Part shown: positions 46,009 to 54,378 of the stretch, in pieces
How positions within the stretch are numbered: position 1 is the first letter of the stretch
How the letters are laid out: every line of letters begins with the position of its first letter
Source of the DNA: Roseibacterium elongatum DSM 19469
GTDB lineage: Bacteria; Pseudomonadota; Alphaproteobacteria; Rhodobacterales; Rhodobacteraceae
Assembly: GCF_000590925.1 (NCBI RefSeq)
Contig: NZ_CP004372.1
Location: forward strand, 1,965,001-2,029,000
Direction: 5' to 3'
Length of the DNA stretch: 64,000 nucleotides
Notes under the pieces: model-generated
Told to the model about the DNA's origin: nothing
Databases searched by the model: none
Seen by the model: the letters and a program-made list of their open reading frames with translations, nothing else
Made by a program: the position numbers and the translations under genes

Positions 46009-47711
46009 CCGATGCCACAGCAGGCGATATGGGACGTGCGGCCGCCGAGGCGCGCCGCGCCGACGCCGCGGAAACAGGTCCGGTTCTGGCCGCCGATGGC
46101 AGCCCGCTGAAGGTCAGCCTGAACCGGGCCCTGCGCGCGCAGAAGATGCGTGCGCTGATGCTGATCGCGCCGCTTTTGTTGTTCATCCTCGTGACCTTTG
46201 TCGCGCCGATCTTCGACATGCTGTTCCGGTCGGTCGAGAACCAGATCGTGTCCGAGACCTTGCCGCGCACGGTTGTGGCGCTCGAGGATTGGGACGCCGA
46301 GGACATTCCCGACGAGGATGTCTTTGCGGCCTTGAGCTACGATTTCATGGAGGCCGCCGAACGCCGGATTCACACGCGCCTTGGCAGTCGACTGAATTAC
46401 GAGACAACCGGTCTCAGTTCGATGTTCCGGCGGTCGGGGCGCGGGGTCGACGATGTCGGCGAAGGCTACGCCGACCAGTTCATCGACCTCGACGCCGCGT
46501 GGGAAGACCCCGTCGCCTGGGCCGCGATGATGGCATCGCCCGACTGGACGGCCGCGCAGGCGGAATGGGCCGCGACGCTTGCGGCCGACGGAGAGGACGC
46601 CGCGGGACCCGAGCCGTTGTTCCAACTGGCCGCTGACATCCGGCAGGCGCTGCCCGAGACGGCGGATGCCTATCGCAGCTTTGCCCGCACGGTTCAGACC
46701 GAGGACGCGGACTCGCCCCTGGAAGAAGAGCCTTGGAATACCGTCTACCTGGCGCTGTACCGTGACCTGACCGGTGCGACCGCCACCAACCTGTCGGCAT
46801 ATGACGGGCCGGGCGCAGCCATGCTGCGAACCGCAGCCGACGCGGCGCAAGGGTTCGAAACGGTCGATCTGCGCGCGGTCTGGGAAGACATGGATGACGG
46901 CTGGATCGAGTTGCCCGTCTGGGAAACCATCGAGGCGTTTTCCGATCCCTACACGGCGGGCTACTTCCTGTCGGCGGTCGACCTGCAGCTGACCCCCGAC
47001 GGCGTTGCCGCGCAACCGGAAGAGCAGCGCATCTACATCCTGCTGTTCCAGCGCACCCTGTTCATGTCGCTGGTCATCACGCTGAGCTGTATCCTGCTGG
47101 GCTATCCGATCGCCTATCTGCTGTCGAACCTGCCGATGCGCACGTCGAACCTGCTCCTGATCCTTGTGCTGCTGCCGTTCTGGACCTCGCTGCTGGTGCG
47201 GACCTCGGCCTGGAAGGTGCTGCTGCAGAACGAGGGCGTGATCAATGACACGCTGGTCTGGCTTGGCTTCGTCGCCGATGATGCGCGGCTTGCGCTGATC
47301 AACAACCAGACGGGCACGATCATCGCCATGACGCATATCCTGCTGCCCTTCATGATCCTGCCGCTCTATTCGGTGATGAAGACGATCCCGCCCTCCTACA
47401 TGCGAGCGGCGAAATCCCTGGGCGCGACGCAATGGACGGCCTTCTGGCGGGTCTATTTCCCGCAATCGGTGCCGGGCATCGGGGCGGGTTCGATCCTCGT
47501 GTTCATCCTGTCGATCGGCTATTACATCACGCCCGAACTCGTGGGCGGCCGGACCGGCACCTTCATTTCGAACCGGATCGCCTTTCACATTTCGGAAAGC
47601 CTGAACTGGGGCCTTGCGGCCGCGCTGGGGTCGATCCTGCTGGCGGTGGTGCTGGTGTGTTACTGGCTCTACGACAAGTTCGTCGGCATCGACAACGTGA
47701 AGCTGGGCTGA
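46005..47711 (+). CDS. ABC transporter permease, PotB-like, with large periplasmic insertion
   Basis: A 568-residue permease. The first membrane helix (ALMLIAPLLLFILVTFVAPIFDML) is at about 49-73. About 265 residues of charged, soluble sequence follow before the next helix at about 341 (LLFQRTLFMSLVITLSCILLGYPIAYLL). The rest is a standard binding-protein-dependent permease, with the EAA loop SYMRAAKSLGATQWTAFWRVYFPQSVPG. Ordinary PotB proteins are under 330 residues, so the insert is striking. It may contact the binding protein or the DUF1330 product encoded just upstream (four-base overlap). Confidence 0.85.
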   Translation: MTDATAGDMGRAAAEARRADAAETGPVLAADGSPLKVSLNRALRAQKMRALMLIAPLLLFILVTFVAPIFDMLFRSVENQIVSETLPRTVVALEDWDAEDIPDEDVFAALSYDFMEAAERRIHTRLGSRLNYETTGLSSMFRRSGRGVDDVGEGYADQFIDLDAAWEDPVAWAAMMASPDWTAAQAEWAATLAADGEDAAGPEPLFQLAADIRQALPETADAYRSFARTVQTEDADSPLEEEPWNTVYLALYRDLTGATATNLSAYDGPGAAMLRTAADAAQGFETVDLRAVWEDMDDGWIELPVWETIEAFSDPYTAGYFLSAVDLQLTPDGVAAQPEEQRIYILLFQRTLFMSLVITLSCILLGYPIAYLLSNLPMRTSNLLLILVLLPFWTSLLVRTSAWKVLLQNEGVINDTLVWLGFVADDARLALINNQTGTIIAMTHILLPFMILPLYSVMKTIPPSYMRAAKSLGATQWTAFWRVYFPQSVPGIGAGSILVFILSIGYYITPELVGGRTGTFISNRIAFHISESLNWGLAAALGSILLAVVLVCYWLYDKFVGIDNVKLG

Positions 47712-47727
47712 GGAAAAGGAGCGAGAC

Positions 47728-48744
47728 ATGGACCATAAACTGCCGCCCTATGCCTCGACCGGCCACAAGATCTGGTTCTACAGCTTCCGCGTGCTGTGCG
47801 GCCTGATCTTCTTTTTCCTGATTGCGCCGATCCTGATCATCATCCCGCTCAGCTTCAACGCGCAGGATTTCTTCACCTTCACGCCGGAAATGCTGCGGCT
47901 GGATCCCGCCGGATACTCGCTGAAGCACTATCAGGATTTTTTCGGTTCCGATGGCTACCCTTGGCGCGGCCTTGGCATCGGCGCCGTGCTTGGCCTGGCC
48001 TTCGCGGCGGGCATGTGGATGCTGAAGGGCGAACGCTACATCCTGCTGCCGCTGCTTGTGGGGGCCCTGTTCGGCTTGATCGTGGGCAAGCTGTGGGGCC
48101 TGGACGGGGCCGAGTGGATGACGCCGCTGCGCAATTCGCTCGTCATCGCGCCGGTTGCAACGCTGATCTCGGTCTCTCTGGGCACGCTGGCCGCCATCGG
48201 CCTCAGCCAGAGCCACGTGCCTTTCAAGGGGGCGATCATGGCGGTGCTGATTTCGCCCATGATCGTGCCGCTGATCATCTCGGCCGCGGGGATGTATTTC
48301 TTCTATTCCCGTGTGGGGCTGCAGGGGACCTATTGGGGCGTCGTTCTGGCCCATGCCGCTTTGGGCATTCCCTTTGTCATCATCACCGTCACGGCGACCC
48401 TGGTGGGCTTTGACCGGTCGCTGACGCGGGCGGCGTCGAACCTCGGGGCGAACCCGGTCACGACCTTCTTCAGGATCCAGATGCCCCTTATCCTGCCGGG
48501 TGTGATCTCGGGCGGTCTGTTCGCCTTCATCACCTCGTTCGACGAAGTGGTGGTGGTGTTGTTCGTCGGCTCGGCGGGGCAGCAGACGCTGCCATGGCAG
48601 ATGTTCACCGGCCTGCGCGAACAGATCAGCCCGACCATCCTGGCCGCCGCTACGATCCTGGTGGCGATCTCGATCCTGCTGTTGACGGCGGTCGAGATCC
48701 TGCGCCGCCGGTCCGAGCGGTTGCGGGGAATGTCGCCCGGCTGA
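47728..48744 (+). CDS. ABC transporter permease, PotC-like, with extra membrane segments
   Basis: A 338-residue permease, the partner of the PotB-like protein. After the first helix (LCGLIFFFLIAPILIIIPLSFNA) come two hydrophobic segments not usual in PotC (GIGAVLGLAFAAGMWMLKG and YILLPLLVGALFGLIVG, about 83-120). The normal core follows, with an EAA loop LTRAASNLGANPVTTFFRIQMPLILPG. The gene starts 16 bases after the previous one and is followed by a strong terminator. The extra length in both permeases suggests a distinct subfamily of polyamine-type importers. Confidence 0.87.
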   Translation: MDHKLPPYASTGHKIWFYSFRVLCGLIFFFLIAPILIIIPLSFNAQDFFTFTPEMLRLDPAGYSLKHYQDFFGSDGYPWRGLGIGAVLGLAFAAGMWMLKGERYILLPLLVGALFGLIVGKLWGLDGAEWMTPLRNSLVIAPVATLISVSLGTLAAIGLSQSHVPFKGAIMAVLISPMIVPLIISAAGMYFFYSRVGLQGTYWGVVLAHAALGIPFVIITVTATLVGFDRSLTRAASNLGANPVTTFFRIQMPLILPGVISGGLFAFITSFDEVVVVLFVGSAGQQTLPWQMFTGLREQISPTILAAATILVAISILLLTAVEILRRRSERLRGMSPG

Positions 48745-48765
48745 TCGGTCCGCCGATCCATCAAG

Positions 48766-48799
48766 AAGGGCGCGCGAGGGTTTCGTGCGCCCTTTTTTT
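48766..48799 (+). terminator. Rho-independent terminator of the ABC operon
   Basis: Twenty-one bases after the permease stop, AAGGGCGC (48766-48773) pairs with GCGCCCTT (48787-48794); the pairing can extend inward through GCGA/TCGT. A run of seven T residues follows at 48793-48799. This is a textbook intrinsic terminator. Confidence 0.85.
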
Positions 48800-48892
48800 G
48801 GCGAACACGCCCCGGAATGCAGCGCGATCCAAATTTCGCCACAATGATACCTTATCGAAGCCGTCGAGCAGTCTATTCACCGAGCGCGAGAC

Positions 48893-49930
48893 TTGGCCTA
48901 TTCCATTTTCATCCTTCCCGAAGGTCTGCTGACCGTGACCGGTACCACGGGTGGTAACGGTCTTGATGGCGTGACGCAGGGCGATGGCAGCCATCTGGTC
49001 GGGGCCACGATCACGTTGGGGTCGAATGCGTGGCAGGAGATCGAGCTGAACGACAACGATCCCGCCTTCGCCGATAACGACACCGGGCAGCGACTGGCCA
49101 ATTCCGAAACGGTTCAGGTGACGTCGACGACTACGCAAACCTTCGGGGCTGGGACCATCGTCGAGGCCGAATACGGCATCACCGTCAGCGATCCCGACGG
49201 TAACACCTATCAACTGGTGGCCGTCAATTTCCGCACCGGCTCGCCCAGCTATGCCACGATCGAGGGGCTGGCGTTTCTGGGGCCGCAAGGCGGCTTTCCC
49301 CCGATCGGGGTGCCCCTGACCGTCGTCGGCGCGCAGGAGGGGCCCTCCTACACGGCGACCAGCTACGCCACCCCGATCTGCTTTGCCTCGGGCACGGCCA
49401 TTGCCACGCCCGAGGGTGAGGTCGCGGTCGAGACCCTGCATGAGGGTCAGATGGTCCTGACTGCCGACGGCCCGCCCTGTCCGATCCGCTGGATCGGGCG
49501 CAGCCGGTTTCCGGCGCTCGGGCGGTTCGCGCCGGTCGAATTCGCACCGGGCACCGTGGGCAACGCCCGCCGGCTGCGCCTGTCGCGCCAGCATCGGCTG
49601 CTGGTGCGCGGTTGGCAGGCCGAAATGCTGTTCGGCGCGCCGGCGGTCTGGGTGCCGGCCGGGCATTTCGTCGATCAGCACCGGGTCCGCATCATCGCCG
49701 GGGGCGAGGTGGTCTATCACCATTTGCTGCTCGACGGGCACCACGCGGTACTGGCCGAAGGGGTCGAGGCCGAAAGCCTGCATCCCGGCGATATCGCGGC
49801 GGGCTGGTTGTCGCCCGAAACCGAGGCCGATCTGCTGGCCCGCTTCCCCGAGTTCCGCCCCTTCGCCGCGCGCGAGACCTCATATCCCGTCGTCACGGCC
49901 GTTGAGGCGCGCGCCCTGTTGGCCGCGTGA
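48893..49930 (+). CDS. Hint domain-containing protein
   Basis: A 345-residue protein read from TTG 48893. The N-terminal 160 residues are threonine/glycine-rich with beta-type spacing. Residues about 163-310 form a Hint domain: PICFASGTAIATPEGEVAVETLHEGQMVLTADG, then RLRLSRQHRLLVRG and HHLLLDGHHAVLAEG. The cysteine of CFASGT is the expected self-cleavage nucleophile. Such proteins are abundant in Rhodobacterales, often as C-termini of secreted RTX-type proteins, and are thought to self-process. The biological role is unknown. The start is uncertain because no strong ribosome-binding site is seen. Confidence 0.85.
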   Translation: MAYSIFILPEGLLTVTGTTGGNGLDGVTQGDGSHLVGATITLGSNAWQEIELNDNDPAFADNDTGQRLANSETVQVTSTTTQTFGAGTIVEAEYGITVSDPDGNTYQLVAVNFRTGSPSYATIEGLAFLGPQGGFPPIGVPLTVVGAQEGPSYTATSYATPICFASGTAIATPEGEVAVETLHEGQMVLTADGPPCPIRWIGRSRFPALGRFAPVEFAPGTVGNARRLRLSRQHRLLVRGWQAEMLFGAPAVWVPAGHFVDQHRVRIIAGGEVVYHHLLLDGHHAVLAEGVEAESLHPGDIAAGWLSPETEADLLARFPEFRPFAARETSYPVVTAVEARALLAA

Positions 49931-49949
49931 TTGCCGCGGCGCGCCGCAG

Positions 49950-50882
49950 TCAGGGCAGGATCACAAGCCAAACCGAGGCACTGACGACCGTCAGGGCGGT
50001 GCCGATCAGCACTGACGAGGCCGCGACACGCCGCGCGACGCCATACATGTCCGCGAACAGATAGGCGTTGACCCCCGGTGCCATGGCCGCGGCGATGACC
50101 GCCGAGCGCAGTTGCCCCTGACTGAGATCTGCGACCCGCAGGCCAAGCGTGTAGGCGATGACGGGGTGCACGATCAGCGCCAAGGTGCAGATCATCGCGA
50201 TCACATAGGCGTCGCCTTCGGGCTTGTAGCGGCAAAGCACGCCACCAAGGCCGAACAGCGCCGCGGGCAGGGCCGCGCGTACCATCAGGCTCAACGCCTC
50301 GTCCACCACGCCCGGAATGGGCAGGCCCGTCAGGTTGACGGCAAAGCCCAGCATGATCCCGATCATGATGGCGTTCGAAAAGGCCGCAGCCGAGACCACC
50401 CGTATCAGGTGTAGCGGTCGGGCGCTGCCGGCGCGCACGATCTCCATGGTGATGATGCCCAGCAGGTAGCAAAACGGCGCATGCACGGCGATGATGGCGA
50501 AATTCGGGGCCAGGGCATCGGCACCATAGGCGCGCTCCATGATGGGCAGGGCCAGCAGCACGTTGTTGGAAAACATTGCGACAAAGCCGATGGCGACGCT
50601 GTCCACCATGGGACGGCGAAAGACGATCCGTGCGCCGAGCAGCCCGAGCGCGAAGACGCTGGCGGCCCCGGTGTAGAAACTGAACAGAAGTGACAGGTCG
50701 AACTCTTGCCCCAGATCCAGCGTCGCGATCGCACTGAACAGCAGGCAGGGGATGGCGAACTTGGTGGCAAAGACCATCAGGCCGCTGACCGCGCTATCGG
50801 GGAACAGGCCGCGCCAGACGGCCAGATAGCCCGCGCCCACGACCAGAAAGACGGGCAGCACGACACTCAGCAGGTCGGCCAT
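49950..50882 (-). CDS. AEC family transporter (auxin efflux carrier-like)
   Basis: A 310-residue membrane protein with about ten helices in two five-helix halves. DLLSVVLPVFLVVGAGYLAVWRGLFPDSAV is the classic AEC N-terminus; MFSNNVLLALPIMERAYG and IAAAMAPGVNAYLFADMYG carry the asparagine and proline crossover residues. Relatives transport malate, malonate or other organic acids. Substrate unknown. It is followed on the minus strand by no close neighbour and lies 9 bases after the MBL hydrolase gene. Confidence 0.87.
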   Translation of the reverse strand: MADLLSVVLPVFLVVGAGYLAVWRGLFPDSAVSGLMVFATKFAIPCLLFSAIATLDLGQEFDLSLLFSFYTGAASVFALGLLGARIVFRRPMVDSVAIGFVAMFSNNVLLALPIMERAYGADALAPNFAIIAVHAPFCYLLGIITMEIVRAGSARPLHLIRVVSAAAFSNAIMIGIMLGFAVNLTGLPIPGVVDEALSLMVRAALPAALFGLGGVLCRYKPEGDAYVIAMICTLALIVHPVIAYTLGLRVADLSQGQLRSAVIAAAMAPGVNAYLFADMYGVARRVAASSVLIGTALTVVSASVWLVILP

Positions 50883-50891
50883 CGCATCCCC

Positions 50892-51689
50892 TCAGATGTG
50901 ATAGGTGATCATCATCCCGTCATGGGCCGGGGTGATATGCGCGGGCGTCTCGTTCAGGACGGTGCGATAGTCGAGATCGATATGCATGTTGGTCAGGATC
51001 GCGCGGCGCGGTGCGGCCCGCGCGATCCACTCCAGGGATTTGTCCAGATGCGCGTGGCTGGGGTGGGGCGTGCGGCGCAGGGCATCCAGCACCCAGCAAT
51101 CGAGCCCTTCAAGCACGGGCCATGCGTCCTCGGGAATATCCGAGACATCGGGCAGATAGGCCAGATCGCCGATACGGAAGCCGAGCGCATGGATGTTGCC
51201 ATGCGTGACCTCGAAGGGCGTCAGGGTGACCGGCCCGCCGGGGCCGTCGATCACCACGTCGCCGGTGATGCTGTTGAGGTCGAGGATCGGGGGATAGGCG
51301 CTGCCCGCGGGTTGCACGAAGGCATAGCCGAACCGGTTCAGCAGATCGTTCTGCGTGGCGCCATCGGCCCAGACCGGCAGGCGCTGGCGCATGTTGAACA
51401 CGATCATCCGCAGATCGTCGAGGCCGTGAACATGGTCGGCATGGGCGTGGGTGTAGACCACGCCGTCCAGCCGCCCGATCCCGGCATCGAGCAGTTGCGC
51501 GCGCAGATCGGGTGAGGTGTCGATCAGAACCGCGGTCGTGCCATCCTCGCCCGCGCGTTCCACCAGCAGCGAACATCGGCGGCGGGTATTGCGCGGCTCC
51601 TCGGGGTCGCAATCGCCCCAGTGGCCGCCGAGGCGCGGCACACCGCCGGACGAGCCGCACCCCAGAATGGTGAAACGCAGCTCACCCAT
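50892..51689 (-). CDS. MBL fold metallo-hydrolase, PhnP-like
   Basis: A 265-residue metallo-beta-lactamase-fold protein: FTILGCGSSGGVPRLGGHWGDC at the start, VVYTHAHADHVHGLDDLR (H81, H83, D85, H86), YLPDVSDIPE and AILTNMHIDLDY. The length and the GCGSSGGVPR start match PhnP-type phosphodiesterases, here without any phn genes nearby. The gene abuts the tatD stop on the same strand. This tatD-MBL order is common in alphaproteobacteria, so it may be a general nucleotide phosphodiesterase. Confidence 0.87.
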   Translation of the reverse strand: MGELRFTILGCGSSGGVPRLGGHWGDCDPEEPRNTRRRCSLLVERAGEDGTTAVLIDTSPDLRAQLLDAGIGRLDGVVYTHAHADHVHGLDDLRMIVFNMRQRLPVWADGATQNDLLNRFGYAFVQPAGSAYPPILDLNSITGDVVIDGPGGPVTLTPFEVTHGNIHALGFRIGDLAYLPDVSDIPEDAWPVLEGLDCWVLDALRRTPHPSHAHLDKSLEWIARAAPRRAILTNMHIDLDYRTVLNETPAHITPAHDGMMITYHI

Positions 51690-52500
51690 TCACGCGGCCT
51701 TTGCCCACTCGGCGGCCTTCCAGAACAGCCGGTCGAAATTGGCCGTCGTTGCGGCGGCAAACTCGGCCTCGGTCACGCCGAAGGTCTCGGCACCGACGCG
51801 GGCGGTGTGCACGGTATAGGCCGGTTCATTGCGTTTGCCGCGATGGGGTGGCGGGGCCAGGTAGGGGCTGTCGGTTTCCACCAGAATCCGGTCCAGCGGG
51901 GCGCTCGCAAAGATCTCGCGCAGCTCGGTCGAGCGGGGGAAGGCCGCGATGCCCGACATCGACAGGTAGAAGCCGAGATCCAGCGCCGCGCGGGCCAGCC
52001 CTGCCCCGGACGAAAAGCAATGCATGACGCAAGCATAGGCGCCGGCCTTGTATTCGTCGGTCAGGATGCGGGCCATGTCCTCGTCGGCGTCGCGGGCATG
52101 GATGATCAGCGGCAGCTCCGTGCGGCGCGCGGCCTCGATATGGATGCGCAGGCTTTCTTGCTGAATATCCTTGCTCTCGGCGGTGTAATGGTAATCCAGT
52201 CCGGTCTCGCCGATGCCCACGAATTTCGGGTGTGCGGCCAGTGCCTCCAACTCCGCGACGCTGGCCAGCGGTTCCTGGGCGGCGCTCATCGGGTGGGTGC
52301 CGGCGGCCCAAAAGACAGGCGCGTGCATGTCGGCGATGGCCTGCACCTCGCGCGCTATTTTTCAACTTGGTGCAGATCGTGACCATACGTGCCACACCGG
52401 CGCGGGCCGCGCGCGCGATGACCTCGTGCAACTCCCCGGCGAAATCGGGGAAATCGAGGTGGCAATGGCTGTCGACGATCTGTGGGATGGTCTCGGGCAT
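51690..52500 (-). CDS. tatD: TatD family hydrolase, frameshifted
   Basis: The N-terminus from ATG 52500 reads PETIPQIVDSHCHLDFPDFAGEL (HCH metal site) and VARMVTICTKLK. It then goes out of frame at a run of five A residues on the minus strand (52358-52362). The remainder, in the next frame, is conserved TatD: VFWAAGTHPMSA, FVGIGETGLDYHY, LPLIIHARDADEDM, YACVMHCFSSGAG and ILVETDSPYLAPPPHRG. Removing one A gives TICTKLKIAREVQAIAD and a normal 269-residue protein. TatD is a metal-dependent 3'-5' exonuclease. It lies between holB and the MBL gene in a minus-strand run, so the break is probably an assembly error. Confidence 0.88.
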
Positions 52501-52526
52501 CGGGGATATCGGTCCTTCGGTCTCGG

Positions 52527-53660
52527 TCAGGCAGGGGCGACAAGGCGGGCCGCCGTGCGGTCGAGGTCGAGGAACATATCGAATACGAGCGCGGCAGGGT
52601 CAAGGTTGACCGCTTTCCCTTGTCGTGCCCGCGCGGTCAGCGTTGCCGCAAGCTCGGCCCAGGCGCGCGCTGCCCAGGGATTGGGCGCGAGTTTGGCGAA
52701 CATGCCCTCCTCGCCCGGCGTGATGGGCGCGGGGGGCTGGCCGGTGGCCCCGGCCCGCGCCAGGCGCGCCAAGGCCGTATCGAGCAAAGACAAGGTCAGG
52801 TCAAAGCGCGCCTCGGCCCCCTTGGCCGCCGCCGCCCCGGCGAGGTTCAGCGCGCGGGCGCGGTCCAGTTGCGGCAGGCTGGCCAACAGGTCCACGATCT
52901 CGGCATAGAGCGTGGGCCCATCCATCGAGATCAGGCGCACGGCCTCGCCCACCGATCCGCCCGAGAGCGCGGCAAGCGCCTCGGCCTCGGGGCCGGTGGG
53001 GGCAACGAGCCCCGCCTGGGCCAGCGCGGCGGCCAGGTCCTCGGGGCCGAGCGGGGCAAATCGCAACGTCCGGCAGCGGGACCGGATCGTCGGCAACAGG
53101 CCGGATGGCCGGTGCGAGATCAGGAACAGGACCGTATCGCGCGGCGGTTCCTCCAGTTCCTTGAGCAGCGCATTCGCGGCCGAGGCGTTCATCTCGTCGG
53201 CGGAATCGACGATCACCACACGCCGCCCGCCGCCCGAGGACAGCGAAAAGAACGATTTCAGCCCGCGCACCTCGTCCACGGTCAACTGCGTCTTGAGGCG
53301 TTTCTTGTCATGGTCCCAGGCCCGGCGCAGCAGCATCAGCGACGGCTCGGAAAGGGCGCGCAGGCGATGGGCGACCGGATCCTCGGGCGAGATGTCGAGG
53401 CTGTCGGCCGGGGGCGCGGCGAAGAGCGCAGGGCCGCCATCGGGCGGGGTTGCGATCAGATAGCGCGCCGCGCGCCATGCGAAAGTGGCCTTGCCCACCC
53501 CGCGCGGGCCGGTCAGCAGCCAGCCATGGGGCAGGCGCTGCGAATTGAGCGCCGAGAGAAACTCGGCCTCGGCGGCGTCCTGACCGAACAGGGCCTGGGC
53601 CGCGCGCGGGTGGGGCGCACCGTCTGTCCGGTCGGCTTCTGGCAGGGCATCGTCGCTCAT
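52527..53660 (-). CDS. holB: DNA polymerase III subunit delta'
   Basis: A 377-residue clamp-loader subunit. It has LPHGWLLTGPRGVGKATFAWRAA (P-loop), VVIVDSADEMNASAANALLKELEEPP (Walker B-like plus sensor region) and LFLISHRPSGLLPTIRSRCRTLRF. Delta' is the stator of the gamma complex that loads the beta clamp onto DNA. Linkage tmk-holB-tatD-MBL on one strand is the usual alphaproteobacterial order. The expected zinc-binding cysteines of the E. coli protein are missing, as in other members of this group. Confidence 0.92.
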   Translation of the reverse strand: MSDDALPEADRTDGAPHPRAAQALFGQDAAEAEFLSALNSQRLPHGWLLTGPRGVGKATFAWRAARYLIATPPDGGPALFAAPPADSLDISPEDPVAHRLRALSEPSLMLLRRAWDHDKKRLKTQLTVDEVRGLKSFFSLSSGGGRRVVIVDSADEMNASAANALLKELEEPPRDTVLFLISHRPSGLLPTIRSRCRTLRFAPLGPEDLAAALAQAGLVAPTGPEAEALAALSGGSVGEAVRLISMDGPTLYAEIVDLLASLPQLDRARALNLAGAAAAKGAEARFDLTLSLLDTALARLARAGATGQPPAPITPGEEGMFAKLAPNPWAARAWAELAATLTARARQGKAVNLDPAALVFDMFLDLDRTAARLVAPA

Positions 53661-53721
53661 GGGGGCGGTCTAGCATGGTGGCGCGCAAGGCGGGAGGGGC
53701 AGGGTGCCGTGAAACGGGGTC

Positions 53722-53743
53722 GGCGGGATGAATCCCGCCCTAC
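53722..53743. repeat. REP-like palindromic element
   Basis: GGCGGGAT, a short TG loop, ATCCCGCC and then CTAC, lying between holB and tmk and running into the end of tmk. It shares the stem, TGAA loop and CCTAC end with the elements at 45612-45686. It is a likely member of a dispersed repeat family; the stretch from 53661 to 53739 holds nothing else. Confidence 0.55.
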
Positions 53744-54378
53744 GCGCGGTCGGCGGCGGCGGGAATGGCGGCGGCGATGGCGGCGGTGACCGTGTCCTCG
53801 TCGGCCTGTGCATCGATCAACACGCAGCGGTCGGGAAACTCCTGTGCCAATGCGCGGAACCCGGCCCGCAGCTTTTGCTGGAAGGGCAGCCCGAACTCTT
53901 CAAAGCGGTCCTCGCCCGACTTGCGGGCCAGCCCACGCGACAACGCAACCTCGGGGTCCATGTCGAGGATCAGGGTCAGGTCCGGCTCGACGCCGATGGC
54001 ATCGGCGTGGATGGCATCGACCAGCCCGCGCAGATCGCCGCGCGTGGCCCCCTGATAGACACGGGTCGAGTCGGCGAACCGGTCGGTGACGACATCGCGC
54101 CCCCCGGCCAGAGCGGGGCGGATCGTGCGCTCGAGATGATCGCGGCGCGCAGCGGTGAACAGCAGGATCTCGGTTTCGGGCGACCAGCGATCGGGGTCCC
54201 CTTCGACCAGCAGGCGCCGGATTTCCTCGGCCCCGGGGGCGCCGCCGGGCTCGCGCGTCAGAACGGGGTTGCGCCCGATGGCGCGCAGATGGTCGGCCAA
54301 TCGACGGGCTTGCGTGGATTTGCCCGAGCCGTCGATGCCTTCGAGGCTGATGAACAGGGCCGGTGCGACATTGTCCAT
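53740..54378 (-). CDS. tmk: Thymidylate kinase
   Basis: A 212-residue dTMP kinase. FISLEGIDGSGKSTQARRLADHL (P-loop) is followed by LTREPGGAPGAEEIRRLL, DVVTDRFADSTRVYQGATRG (the DRF motif) and a LARKSGEDRFEEFG lid. It phosphorylates dTMP to dTDP for DNA synthesis. The start overlaps the stop codon of the carboxypeptidase gene (TGATG), so the two are translationally coupled. The C-terminus runs through a REP-like element. Confidence 0.95.
   Translation of the reverse strand: MDNVAPALFISLEGIDGSGKSTQARRLADHLRAIGRNPVLTREPGGAPGAEEIRRLLVEGDPDRWSPETEILLFTAARRDHLERTIRPALAGGRDVVTDRFADSTRVYQGATRGDLRGLVDAIHADAIGVEPDLTLILDMDPEVALSRGLARKSGEDRFEEFGLPFQQKLRAGFRALAQEFPDRCVLIDAQADEDTVTAAIAAAIPAAADRA

Noticed and set aside
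45939..47729. 596-codon minus-strand open frame opposite the PotB-like permease
   Set aside because: Histidine/arginine-rich antisense sequence; the plus-strand permease has helices and the EAA motif.
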